Source of the DNA: Bacillus thermotolerans
GTDB lineage: Bacteria > Bacillota > Bacilli > Bacillales > Domibacillaceae
Assembly (NCBI RefSeq): GCF_000812025.2
Contig: NZ_JWJE02000005.1
Span: forward strand, 62,001-126,000
Direction of reading: 5' to 3'
Length of the DNA stretch: 64,000 bases
The notes under the pieces were generated by a model. That model saw only the letters and a list, made by a program, of their open reading frames with translations, had not been told where the DNA came from and made no database searches. Below are positions 26,570-34,884 of this stretch, one piece after another. Each line of letters starts with the position of its first letter. Within the stretch, counting starts at the first letter, position 1. The position numbers and the translations under genes were made by a program.

Positions 26570-27562
26570 ATGAAAACAATCGCGGATATTGCGAAGCTGG
26601 CCGGCGTCGCTAAAAGCACAGTCTCCAGGTACTTAAATGGCGGATCGATCAGTGACAAAACCAAGCAGAAAATCGAGCGGATTATCGAGGAAACCGGCTA
26701 CACGCCCAATGCATTTGCTCAAAGCCTGAAAGCAAAAAAGACCAACATGGTCGGTGTCATCGTTCCTCGCCTGGACTCTTATGAAGCGTCACAAATACTG
26801 ATCGGCATCGAAAATGAGCTGCGCCTTCTGAACAGTCAAATGCTAGTTTCCCATACTAACCAAAGCATCGAGCGAGAGATTGAGACTCTTCATACTCTGG
26901 CCAAACAGAAGGTAGCTGGCATACTTTTGCTAGCTTCACAGATTACAGACGCCCACGTCCAAGCAATCCAGGAAATTGACGTTCCCGTGTTGTTAGTCGG
27001 GCAGGAGCACGAAGGGATACACAGCCTGGTGCACAGCGATGAAGAAGCTGGTTATGCCATGGGGAAATACATTATCGAGCAAGGCCACCGGCGGCTCGCT
27101 TTTTTAGGGGTAACAGAAGCAAATAGAGCAGTCGGCTTTAAACGAAAAGAAGGCTTTAAGCGGGCCGTAAGGGAAGTCAGCAACTGTGAGGTTCATTACT
27201 TCGAAACTGGCCTAACGATGCACGAAGCTGTAGAAGGAGCGCTAGCTGTGTTTGATGGTTATTTTCCCTCTGCCCTCATTTGCGCGACAGATGAGATCGC
27301 TATTGGAGCCGTAAAAGCCGCTTATAAGAAAGGAATGCATGTGCCGGCAAATATATCTGTTACAGGATTCGGCGACTATGATATTACAGCTATGATGAAC
27401 CCTGCCCTTACGACAGTTAAGCTGTATTTTGCAGAGATCGGAAGAACAGCTGCCCAGCATATCATCCAGCTTGCCAACGAAAAAGACGTCCCTATGCTCA
27501 CCCATTCGAGCTTCGAGATCGTCACAAGAGAAAGTGTAGATAAACGATTTGTTCCCAATTGA
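26570..27562 (+). CDS. LacI-family transcriptional regulator (ScrR/sugar type), orphan
   Basis: This 330-residue regulator has a LacI helix-turn-helix and hinge helix (ADIAKLAGVAKSTVSRYLNGG...) and a periplasmic-binding-protein-like effector domain (VGVIVPRLDSYEASQIL, LAFLGVTEANRAVGFKRKEG). It resembles sucrose-operon repressors. The ATG at 26570 follows AGAGAGGTG; the long upstream in-frame extension is not supported. No sugar uptake or hydrolase gene is adjacent. Strong LacI-type palindromes lie immediately downstream (27641-27704) without a following gene, so the original target may have been lost or moved. Confidence 0.9.
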   Translation: MKTIADIAKLAGVAKSTVSRYLNGGSISDKTKQKIERIIEETGYTPNAFAQSLKAKKTNMVGVIVPRLDSYEASQILIGIENELRLLNSQMLVSHTNQSIEREIETLHTLAKQKVAGILLLASQITDAHVQAIQEIDVPVLLVGQEHEGIHSLVHSDEEAGYAMGKYIIEQGHRRLAFLGVTEANRAVGFKRKEGFKRAVREVSNCEVHYFETGLTMHEAVEGALAVFDGYFPSALICATDEIAIGAVKAAYKKGMHVPANISVTGFGDYDITAMMNPALTTVKLYFAEIGRTAAQHIIQLANEKDVPMLTHSSFEIVTRESVDKRFVPN

Positions 27563-28123
27563 TCCCTGAGAGACCCTATTTGCCGAAAGCTTTTAGAACC
27601 TCTCTAAATCAGCTTGGGAGCATATTTTTTATCCTTTTTTGGAACCGGTTCCTCAATTTTGGAACAATTCCATCTGTTTTATCCATTTTTGAGGAACCGG
27701 TTCCAAAACCTATTATAGTAAGGCCTGGTTTTATCCTAGATAAAGTCATTACTCCCTCTCTCGATCCAGCTGCCTAGTCAGTCGAAAGCTGGCAAATAAG
27801 GAAGGTGTCTTTTTCGTAAACCATATTTCGACACTAATATTCGCACATTTATTATTCTAAGATACTAAAGTAGTTTTTGAGTATAGGAATTTTTTCATCC
27901 TCTATGTATATTTTATGCATAAACATTGATGTATAAGCATTTGACTAGATAGAGGTGTTTTCTATTTTTTGCTTCTGCTTGTGCGTTTAAACCGTTGCCT
28001 GGCTGGTCGATCTGTTGGATATTTCCCAGATACAGGCGAAAATCTTCCTCTTATTTCTGTTTTTTGTCCTTCTCTCAAAGACATTTCCTCTTATTCATTC
28101 AACTTATTTACACCTAGTTATCC
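27563..28123. other. 560-bp gene-free stretch after the LacI gene
   Basis: No open reading frame with a credible ribosome-binding site was found on either strand. Apart from the paired LacI-type operators (27641-27704) and the promoter-like TTGAGG-16-TATTAT at 27689-27716, the sequence is AT-rich and unstructured. It may be the remnant of a deleted operon. Confidence 0.5.
27641..27704. promoter_or_regulatory. Paired LacI-type operators in inverted arrangement
   Basis: Two perfect palindromes GGAACCGGTTCC lie at 27641-27652 and 27693-27704, with a weaker GGAACAATTCC at 27661-27671. The flanking bases (CCTCAA / TTGAGG) extend the two outer sites into one large inverted repeat. The central CG and the arms are typical of LacI-family sites. 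The right site sits in the spacer of a promoter-like TTGAGG-16-TATTAT. Confidence 0.7.
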
Positions 28124-28160
28124 ACAAAAAAATAGAGCTGCCTCTTGTGCAGCTCTATTT
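28124..28160 (-). terminator. Terminator of the MarR-MMPL operon
   Basis: The 12-base stem AAATAGAGCTGC / GCAGCTCTATTT with a 7-base loop is followed on the minus strand by a T run. Confidence 0.92.
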
Positions 28161-28168
28161 CTATGAAG

Positions 28169-30826
28169 CTATTTTCTCTTGAATGGCCACCAGACTCCCG
28201 ATCCGAAAGAAACCGTAATAGCTGGAATCAATAGCGGAAGAATGATCAATCCATACAGCAGCAGTCCTGTAATAACAATGGTCGCAATTTGAACAAGACT
28301 TAGTACGCCGGACGGCATCATGGCACCGAACGTACCTGCTAGAATAACCGCTGCGGTAATGACCACTGTTCCCATTTTAACCATAGACTTAGCCATTGCT
28401 TGTGCAGTCGATACACCGTCTGCCGACTCTTCACGGAAACGATCCAATAGGAAGATAGAGTAGTCAATGCCAAGTGCAACAAGCATAACAAATCCAAAGA
28501 ATGGTACTGCCCATGTAATTCCGTCATAGCCGAGCCAGTTAACAAAGATCAACTCTGCCACAGCCATAGATGTGAAGTATGTCAATAGAAGTGAACCGAT
28601 CATATACAGCGGCATGATCAGTGACCGGAATAACACGGCCAGCGCGATAAACAATGTAATCAGCATAATCGTTACTGTGTTTTCAAAGTCTTCAGAGGCT
28701 ATCTCTTTCAAGTCGCTATTCATACTTGATACACCGCTATAAGCAACCTCGGTCTCTTCAAATGGTGTACCGATGACTGCTTTTCGAACAGTCTCTTTTA
28801 TTCTTTCTACTGTTTCAATTGCCTGTGGTGAATATGGATCATCAGATAAAATCACTTCAAATGTTACACCTGTTTGTTCTCCAATCGCATATCGGTCCAG
28901 AACCTGCTGGAACTCCTCATTATCTAGTGTTCCTTCAGGAATGAATACGCCGGTTTCTCTTAAGCTGTCAGACTCACTCATTTCTTTCATCATAGAAGAA
29001 ACACTGTTTAAGCCGTTTTTAATCTCGGATAATCCCCTGTTGGCTGCGCCAGTTCCTTCAGACAACTGAGTTAGCCCTTCCTTCAGCTGGGCTGTTTGTC
29101 CAGCCGTGCTTGCCAGCTGTTCGGAGGCACTCTGGATACCTTGCTGAATCTGGCCGAGCTGCTGTTGAAGCATGCCAAGCTGCTGTACGGTTTGTGGAAT
29201 GTTTTGTGTAGCCTGCAGCCCCTGAGACATCAGTCCAATTTGTTCATTAATCTGACCAAGCCCTTGGGCAGCCTCTCCTAACCCTTGGGCACCTCCAGCT
29301 GCTTCTGATTCACTCGGAAGCTGGCTTGTTATGTCATCTAACCCTTGTTGAATATCCGTCAGACCGCTCTGTACATCCACAAAAGCATTTTGCGCTTCCG
29401 TTAGGCCATCAGCTAGCTGTTCAAGCTGGTGATCCACATAAAGATCTTCAAGGGCCTCACCTGTTGGACGAGTCATCGCACGTACGTCGCTTACACCCTC
29501 TTCTTTCTCAATCGCTTGGCTGATGGATTCCATATATGGCACCGTTGACTCTGTCACGATGTCCTCTTCCGCTTTCAGAATCACTTGAACAGGCAAGGAA
29601 TCACCTTTTCCAAATCCCTGTTCGATAGCCTCCAACCCTTTTACAGATTCATACTGACTGCCGATCTCATCTACTGTGTTGTAAGATTGCTCATTTCCAT
29701 ACGTGAATAGAAGCGGAACGGTAATCACTGCGACAACCAGCATGGACCACAGCGGCCGTTTAACCGACAGACGGCTGAACCACTGCCAGATCTTGCTGTC
29801 CTGATGAGCCGTTGACTTCCTCGACGGCCAAAACAGTTTATCCTTCAATGCAGCCATAAAGAATGGCATCACCGTAAATAAAACAACCAATAAAACGGCA
29901 ATCCCGACTGCTACGCCTACAGCCGATTTAAAAATAGGAAACTCGGCAAAACCAATAGCGGAGAAACCGATGAACACAGCGATACCGCTAATAAGAAGCG
30001 TTCTGCCTGCTGTTTTATACGTATTAACAATCGCATCCTCTACTCCATGACCAGCAAACAGCTCCTCTTTGTATCTGCTGAGCAAAAGAATACAGTAGTC
30101 TGTTCCGATACCGAACAGCACGGCTACTAAAAATATTTGTGTATAGTTCGACACCGGGAACCCAAACCAATCAATGAAGAAGGCAACGATCGACTGGCTG
30201 AGCAGGTAGGTGATCCCCACTGTTAACAGCGGAATAAACGGCGTCACAATCGACCGGAATACAGCCAGCAGCAAGACAAAAATCAATACGACGGTAATGA
30301 CTTCTGTACGCTTAAGCCCTTCTTGTGCACTTTCATTTACATCATTGTTAATAACCGCTTCACCTGTTACATAAGCTGTCTGATCCTCCGGAACGACAGA
30401 CGAGCGTATTTCCTCCGCCAGCTCGTTCACTTCTTCATCTGTACCGTCTACAGTGATAGGCACGAGAATTGTCTGCTCATCCTCCGAAACGAGCTGCTCT
30501 CTCAGTTCTTCACTCTCGAATGGATTTAGGACATCCTGTATTGGGCCATCCATTTGTTCTAAGTCACTTACCACTTGTTCAATCGTCTTCTGCATGCCTT
30601 CACTCAGCTTATCCTCCAGTGGAAAAACGAGTGAAATGGTTTGATCACCAGCACCGGCCGTCTCCAAAATTTGAAGGGCGCGCTGGGAATCAGCATTGTC
30701 TGGAAGCTGGAACGTTCCTGCTTCTTCTGCCTGCTTCGTTAAGTTAGGCGCTACGATAAACAGGACTGCCGTTAACAGAATAAGACCGATGGTAATCGGC
30801 CATCTCCATTTTAATATCTGTCTCAT
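28169..30826 (-). CDS. ydgH: MMPL/RND-family exporter, YdgH-like
   Basis: This 885-residue inner-membrane transporter is the same length as B. subtilis YdgH. It has two halves, each with one membrane helix, an external domain and five further helices. MMPL motifs appear as FGIGTDYCILLLSRYKEE in the first half and ALGIDYSIFLLDRFREE in the second, which carry the proton-relay Asp-Tyr pairs. The second external domain contains a long Gln/Gly-rich coiled-coil region (about residues 470-620). It lies 4 bases downstream of the MarR gene and is expected to be derepressed with it. The substrate is unknown. Confidence 0.92.
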   Translation of the reverse strand: MRQILKWRWPITIGLILLTAVLFIVAPNLTKQAEEAGTFQLPDNADSQRALQILETAGAGDQTISLVFPLEDKLSEGMQKTIEQVVSDLEQMDGPIQDVLNPFESEELREQLVSEDEQTILVPITVDGTDEEVNELAEEIRSSVVPEDQTAYVTGEAVINNDVNESAQEGLKRTEVITVVLIFVLLLAVFRSIVTPFIPLLTVGITYLLSQSIVAFFIDWFGFPVSNYTQIFLVAVLFGIGTDYCILLLSRYKEELFAGHGVEDAIVNTYKTAGRTLLISGIAVFIGFSAIGFAEFPIFKSAVGVAVGIAVLLVVLFTVMPFFMAALKDKLFWPSRKSTAHQDSKIWQWFSRLSVKRPLWSMLVVAVITVPLLFTYGNEQSYNTVDEIGSQYESVKGLEAIEQGFGKGDSLPVQVILKAEEDIVTESTVPYMESISQAIEKEEGVSDVRAMTRPTGEALEDLYVDHQLEQLADGLTEAQNAFVDVQSGLTDIQQGLDDITSQLPSESEAAGGAQGLGEAAQGLGQINEQIGLMSQGLQATQNIPQTVQQLGMLQQQLGQIQQGIQSASEQLASTAGQTAQLKEGLTQLSEGTGAANRGLSEIKNGLNSVSSMMKEMSESDSLRETGVFIPEGTLDNEEFQQVLDRYAIGEQTGVTFEVILSDDPYSPQAIETVERIKETVRKAVIGTPFEETEVAYSGVSSMNSDLKEIASEDFENTVTIMLITLFIALAVLFRSLIMPLYMIGSLLLTYFTSMAVAELIFVNWLGYDGITWAVPFFGFVMLVALGIDYSIFLLDRFREESADGVSTAQAMAKSMVKMGTVVITAAVILAGTFGAMMPSGVLSLVQIATIVITGLLLYGLIILPLLIPAITVSFGSGVWWPFKRK

Positions 30827-30830
30827 TTAC

Positions 30831-31277
30831 TTATTCTCCATCCCATCTTAGAATATTTTTCAGCTTGCGGAACATGGCAATGAATTGTTCTACCTCTTGC
30901 TCTTCTACCTGCCCCGACAACAGCTGTTCCAGGTATTCATACAACACACGATCCGATTGAAGAACGATCCGTGCTCCTTCTTCTGTCAGTTCAAGGAGCT
31001 TCGCCCTCTGGTCTGTCTCCGTCTTTACCATTTGAATCAGTCCTTGATCACTCAGCTTCTTCAGACGATTCGAAATCGCGCTCTTATGGACTCCCTGCAC
31101 ATCCGCAAGCCTTCCTGAGGTGATCGGTCCGTACTTGTGTATAATCTTCAACATTTGTATTTGCTGCGGCGAGTATTCCTTCCATAACGGATTATCCACC
31201 GACCTAATCACACGAGCTGTGCCGAAAATCATCACCTCTTCGAAGAGCTCTACAGCCTCGCGTATTTGCTTATTCAT
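30831..31277 (-). CDS. ydgG: MarR-family regulator of the MMPL exporter (YdgG-like)
   Basis: This 148-residue protein has a MarR winged helix (SGRLADVQGVHKSAISNRLKKL, then 'GLIQMVKTETDQRAKLLELTEEG'). It is the first gene of a two-gene operon with the MMPL exporter, the same arrangement as B. subtilis ydgG-ydgH. The ATG, the ribosome-binding site and the -10 all lie inside or against a perfect 20-base inverted repeat (31276-31322). This strongly suggests tight autorepression. The ligand is unknown. Confidence 0.9.
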   Translation of the reverse strand: MNKQIREAVELFEEVMIFGTARVIRSVDNPLWKEYSPQQIQMLKIIHKYGPITSGRLADVQGVHKSAISNRLKKLSDQGLIQMVKTETDQRAKLLELTEEGARIVLQSDRVLYEYLEQLLSGQVEEQEVEQFIAMFRKLKNILRWDGE

Positions 31278-31325
31278 TTAGTTCACCCCCTAAACCATAA
31301 TAGTTTAGGGGGTGAACTAAATCAA
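31276..31325 (-). promoter_or_regulatory. MarR operon promoter inside a perfect 20-bp inverted repeat
   Basis: Arms 31276-31295 and 31303-31322 are perfectly complementary around the 7-base centre CATAATA. On the minus strand the promoter TTGATT-17-TATTAT overlaps both: -35 at 31320-31325 and -10 at 31297-31302. The inner arm contains the ribosome-binding site AGGGGG and ends at the start codon. Bound MarR protein would block transcription, and the RNA hairpin could also mask the ribosome-binding site. Confidence 0.82.
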
Positions 31326-31340
31326 CCAAAATGTTTGTAA

Positions 31341-31392
31341 ATAAAAAGCTTGTCCTGTCGCCGCAGTGATTCGGCACAGGACAAGCCTTTAT
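31341..31392 (-). terminator. Terminator of the MetE-like gene
   Basis: AAAGCTTGTCCTGT / ACAGGACAAGCCTTT form a long stem ending in TTTTTAT on the minus strand. Confidence 0.88.
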
Positions 31393-31404
31393 TTTCTAAT
31401 GAGT

Positions 31405-32508
31405 TTATTTCCACACGTCGTTAGCAATGCTGACAACATGGCGGATTTTCGCCCATTGCTCTTCCTCTGTAATAATGTTTCCTTCCTCTGTAGAAGCAAA
31501 GCCGCACTGTGGGCTTAAGCAAAGCTGGTCGAGGCCGATGTACTTACTAGCTTCTTCGATGCGTGCCTTGATCTTGTCCGGGTCTTCCAATTCACCTGTC
31601 TTGGACGTAATCAAGCCGAGCACGATCTTTACGTCTTTTCGATTAACGTGCTTTAGTGGCTCAAAGCCGCCAGATCGCTCATCATCAAATTCAAGGAATA
31701 GGCCATCAACGTTTAACTTACTGAAAATAGTTTCCGACACATTGTCATAGCCGCCCGTGGACGTGTAAGTTGAACGGAAATTACCGCGGCAAATATGCAT
31801 CGTAATCACCATATCTTCCGGTTTATCAGCAATAGAATCGTTTACTGCTTTTGTAAACAGCTTCACTAATTCATCTGGCTCGTATCCTTTTCCTTTGATT
31901 TGTTCTTTTCCTTTCTCTGACAAGAAAACAGCCCAAGACGTATCATCAAGCTGCAAATAGCGGCAGCCCGCATCATAGAAAGCCTGAATAGCCTTTTGGT
32001 AAGCAGCCGTTAAATCCGGCAACAGCTCCTCTAGATTAGCATACGCCTGCTCTTCAACATTTCCACGTAAGAGGAGCATATTCGGACTTGGTATCGTAAA
32101 CTTCGCTGTATGATCCCCGGCTAGATTATGTAAAAACTTATAATGATCGATCATTGGATGATCGCCAAAATCAACTTTACCTGTTACTTTAATTCCTTCT
32201 GCCTTCGTTTGCACGCCGCTGAACTGAATGCCTGCTTCCGCTTCGTACAGCTCGACTCCTTCTAATCCTGACAAAAAATCAAAATGCCACCAAGAACGAC
32301 GGAACTCTCCATCCGTAACCGCCTGCAAACCTGCATCCTTTTGTTTTTGGACAAGCTTAGTGATTTCTTCATCTTCTATCGCACGCAGCTGTTCAGCTGT
32401 TATTTCTCCATTTTGCTTCTGCTGGCGTGCCCCTTTAATGCGTTCGCTTCGTAAAAAACTGCCTACATGATCCGCTCGAAATGGAGCTCGCTGTAAAGCC
32501 TCTGCCAT
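31405..32508 (-). CDS. Cobalamin-independent methionine synthase-like protein (YxjG/YxjH type)
   Basis: This 367-residue TIM-barrel protein is related to the C-terminal half of MetE. The start reads FRADHVGSFLR, zinc-ligand candidates lie in MHICRGNF and LSPQCGF, and an LQLDDTSWAVF segment provides an acidic pair. Such short proteins are annotated as 5-methyltetrahydropteroyltriglutamate-homocysteine methyltransferases or take methyl donors other than the folate. The ATG at 32508 follows AAAGGAGAG at 6 bases. B. subtilis relatives are controlled by S-box riboswitches, but none is visible upstream here. Confidence 0.85.
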   Translation of the reverse strand: MAEALQRAPFRADHVGSFLRSERIKGARQQKQNGEITAEQLRAIEDEEITKLVQKQKDAGLQAVTDGEFRRSWWHFDFLSGLEGVELYEAEAGIQFSGVQTKAEGIKVTGKVDFGDHPMIDHYKFLHNLAGDHTAKFTIPSPNMLLLRGNVEEQAYANLEELLPDLTAAYQKAIQAFYDAGCRYLQLDDTSWAVFLSEKGKEQIKGKGYEPDELVKLFTKAVNDSIADKPEDMVITMHICRGNFRSTYTSTGGYDNVSETIFSKLNVDGLFLEFDDERSGGFEPLKHVNRKDVKIVLGLITSKTGELEDPDKIKARIEEASKYIGLDQLCLSPQCGFASTEEGNIITEEEQWAKIRHVVSIANDVWK

Positions 32509-32716
32509 ATTACTCTCTCCTTTTCTGTGTCTAGTCTTACATGATCTTATCATGAATATTAGTTTTTTTGGCAAATTTCTGTTGTTTTTTGAATGAGCCG
32601 GCAGAAGAAACGACAATTACAGGTAACAAATTGGAAATTAAGAGGAGTTCTATAGCACGATATCGAATTAACAACTTAGAATATCTCTTAGTTCACATAG
32701 AGGGGAGGGCTGATGA

Positions 32717-33274
32717 ATGAAGCAAAGGATGATCGAGTCAATAGAGGGTCTGCAGCGAACAGAGGGCGGGCATATTCTCTATTACTTTCGCGATATAGAG
32801 CGATATGCAGACAATGTCGTTGCTTTTATCCTTTCCAATGTGAAGCTTGAACATCATATTCTTATCATCGAAAACGATAAGATCACTCCCTTAATTCGTA
32901 ATAAGCTAAAACCATTAATCATAGAAGAACAATGGAACTACGTGCATTTTATTAATAACTTTGATTTCTACTTTACGTATGGTGATTTTCATGAAGCAGC
33001 TATTCTCTCTTACTTTATGAAAATCGCTCAGCCCTACTTAGACAATGGCACCTCCCTGCGTGCGTGGTCGCACGTAGAATGGGGGCACCTGGACACTACC
33101 GCCTGCCTGATTGAGAGGGTTGAAAAAATGTCAGACGAGCAAACTTCAGCGCTGGGATTAACACTTGTCTGCGCTTATGAAGTCGATCGGCTGCCTGATA
33201 CTATGAAAGATACACTGGTCAAACATCACCAATTTATCATGACGGATGAAAAAATTATCTCTACAGACCAATGA
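32717..33274 (+). CDS. MEDS-domain protein
   Basis: This 185-residue protein consists of a MEDS (DcmR-like sensory) domain, seen in GGHILYYFRDIERYADNVVAFI, LEHHILIIENDK and 'SLRAWSHVEWG'. The domain is found in regulators of methylotrophs and methanogens and in small stand-alone proteins of Bacillus. No helix-turn-helix or kinase domain is attached. GAGGGGAGGG precedes the ATG. The gene appears monocistronic. The function is unknown; a sensory or inhibitory role by protein contact is an inference. Confidence 0.7.
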   Translation: MKQRMIESIEGLQRTEGGHILYYFRDIERYADNVVAFILSNVKLEHHILIIENDKITPLIRNKLKPLIIEEQWNYVHFINNFDFYFTYGDFHEAAILSYFMKIAQPYLDNGTSLRAWSHVEWGHLDTTACLIERVEKMSDEQTSALGLTLVCAYEVDRLPDTMKDTLVKHHQFIMTDEKIISTDQ

Positions 33275-33589
33275 AGACGTGTATTAGCCTATTCACCAAG
33301 AGGAACCGAAGGAGCATACCTTCCTATTCCTTCGGCTCCTCCCACTCACCTGCCCGTTTACTTATCCACTGTGAACTCTTCCAAGACTCTGAACGACCAA
33401 ACTCCTGCATAGAGCAAAGGACCTCTATTTTTCCCTACCCTTTTCTAAGTCAAGCCTTTCTGCTTACAAGCTAGTAGTCTATTTCTATCAAAATGTTATA
33501 TATCCTCATTTTTTCACGAATATTATTTGATATTTTATCCATTTCTAGTAACCTTTTCTTAAACAAAATAAAAGGAGAGGATCGTAGCG
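33275..33589. other. Intergenic region with a hairpin, no gene
   Basis: An inverted repeat AGGAACCGAAGGA / TCCTTCGGCTCCT at 33301-33340 probably terminates the MEDS gene, though it has no T run. The rest is AT-rich sequence leading to the carbonic anhydrase gene, with no clear promoter hexamers. Confidence 0.5.
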
Positions 33590-34405
33590 ATGAAGAAATT
33601 TGCTTATCCATTTTTAGCTATATCTTTAGGCCTTTCATTAGGCGCCTGTTCTGAGCAGGTAACAGAAACAGACACTTTAGAGCAAGAACAAACGGCGGAA
33701 GCGAATCAAGTCAAGACAGCCGCTTGGTCATATGAAGGCGGCACAGGACCTGAGAACTGGGGAGAGTTAGACACCTCTTACTCAGCATGTACCAATGGAC
33801 AGGAACAGTCACCCATTAATGTAGAATTCTCTAAAATACCAGCAGGCAATACAACAGCAAATACAGCGATTCACTATCAAGCAACTCCTTTCTCTTTAGC
33901 CAACAACGGTCACACTATTCAAGCAAATACCACTGCAAAAGATAACACCTTAGTCATCGATGGAAAGAAATATGAGCTTGCTCAGTTCCATTTCCATACT
34001 CCGAGCGAGCACCAATTCAACGGTCAGCACTATGATATGGAATTACACCTCGTACATAAAGATGCCGAAGAACATCTCGCTGTTCTCGGCGTCATGATTC
34101 AAGAAGGAGAGAAAAATGAAGCATTATCCGCTCTTTGGGAGGCACTGCCTTCAGAGAAAACCCACGAAGACATTTCAATTGAAAGCCCTGTGCCATTGCA
34201 GGCTTTACTGCCCAAAGATCAAACATCCTTTCAATATAACGGCTCACTGACTACACCGCCTTGTACCGAGGAAGTAGAGTGGATCGTGTTCGAAGAGCCT
34301 ATTCAAATGTCGAAGGAGCAAATTCAAGACTTCCAGCGTATTTTCCCTGAGAATCACCGTCCCGTTCAGCCTTTAAATAAGCGTGACGTGCTGCAAGCTG
34401 AATGA
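33590..34405 (+). CDS. Alpha-class carbonic anhydrase, lipoprotein
   Basis: This 271-residue secreted enzyme interconverts CO2 and bicarbonate. It has a lipoprotein signal (lipobox LGAC) and the alpha-class signatures WSYEGGTGPENWGEL, SPINVEF, the zinc site AQFHFHTPSEH with the third histidine in ELHLVHK, and YNGSLTTPPCTEEVEW. Two cysteines (in YSACTNG and PPCTEE) can form the usual disulfide. It should be anchored on the outer face of the membrane and supply bicarbonate or buffer surface pH. The ribosome-binding site is AAAGGAGAGG. A terminator follows. Confidence 0.95.
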   Translation: MKKFAYPFLAISLGLSLGACSEQVTETDTLEQEQTAEANQVKTAAWSYEGGTGPENWGELDTSYSACTNGQEQSPINVEFSKIPAGNTTANTAIHYQATPFSLANNGHTIQANTTAKDNTLVIDGKKYELAQFHFHTPSEHQFNGQHYDMELHLVHKDAEEHLAVLGVMIQEGEKNEALSALWEALPSEKTHEDISIESPVPLQALLPKDQTSFQYNGSLTTPPCTEEVEWIVFEEPIQMSKEQIQDFQRIFPENHRPVQPLNKRDVLQAE

Positions 34406-34421
34406 TTACTCGTATTTACAC

Positions 34422-34455
34422 AGAGCCCCTCTCTTAGGAGAGCGGCTCTTTTTGT
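34422..34455 (+). terminator. Terminator of the carbonic anhydrase gene
   Basis: The stem AGAGCC / GGCTCT with inner TCTC/GAGA pairs is followed by TTTTTGTTGTT. Confidence 0.85.
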
Positions 34456-34474
34456 TGTTCTTTTGTAAGAATAT

Positions 34475-34525
34475 TTGATAAACGAAACATTTGTTCGTAT
34501 AATAATAAAAACGAACTAATGTTCC
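34475..34525 (+). promoter_or_regulatory. SOS promoter with two LexA boxes (yolD-uvrX)
   Basis: The promoter TTGATA (34475-34480), 17-base spacer, TATAAT (34498-34503) holds a LexA box GAAACATTTGTTCG in its spacer (34484-34497). A second box CGAACTAATGTTCC lies at 34512-34525, just past the start point. Both fit the Bacillus consensus CGAAC-N4-GTTCG with few mismatches. Confidence 0.85.
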
Positions 34526-34542
34526 CGAGGAGGATACCGAAA

Positions 34543-34884
34543 ATGCTATATGAAGATCGCAAAATGATGAAGTGGCGGGGCTTTCTTCTTTCTGAACATG
34601 CCGAGCAGCTGACCGAGCCAGAAGTAATAAACGAAGAAAATCTAATGGACGAACAGGCAAAGGAAGCATTTGACCACATGATCAGCTGCTCTTATCATAA
34701 CGGGATGCCCGTCACTATGTGTATACATGTGCTTGGCAAACCTCCTGTTCAAGTGACCGGAATCGTCCAAAAGCTGAATGACCCGCCAGGCTGCTTAAAG
34801 GTCGCCGGGAAAGGAACCATACATATAAAGGATATCCTGACCGTTGAGCTGGTCGATACGAAGGATGAAAGGTATGAATATTGA
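34543..34884 (+). CDS. YolD-like protein
   Basis: This 113-residue YolD-family protein is the usual partner encoded ahead of UvrX-type DNA polymerases in Bacillus. Typical features are 'DRKMMKWRGFLLSEH' near the N-terminus and a beta-barrel-like C-terminal half ('IHIKDILTVELVD'). Its biochemical role is not established; an accessory role in error-prone repair is generally assumed from context. GAGGAGG supports the ATG at 34543. The reading frame overlaps the start of uvrX by 11 bases. The operon is under two LexA boxes. Confidence 0.88.
   Translation: MLYEDRKMMKWRGFLLSEHAEQLTEPEVINEENLMDEQAKEAFDHMISCSYHNGMPVTMCIHVLGKPPVQVTGIVQKLNDPPGCLKVAGKGTIHIKDILTVELVDTKDERYEY

Noticed and set aside
27559..27777. 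72-codon frame after the LacI gene as the missing target gene
   Set aside because: It overlaps the LacI stop, runs through the operators and has no ribosome-binding site or recognisable protein pattern.
31393..32716. S-box (SAM) riboswitch for the MetE-like gene
   Set aside because: The upstream region lacks the conserved S-box core and a terminator hairpin, although B. subtilis relatives have one.
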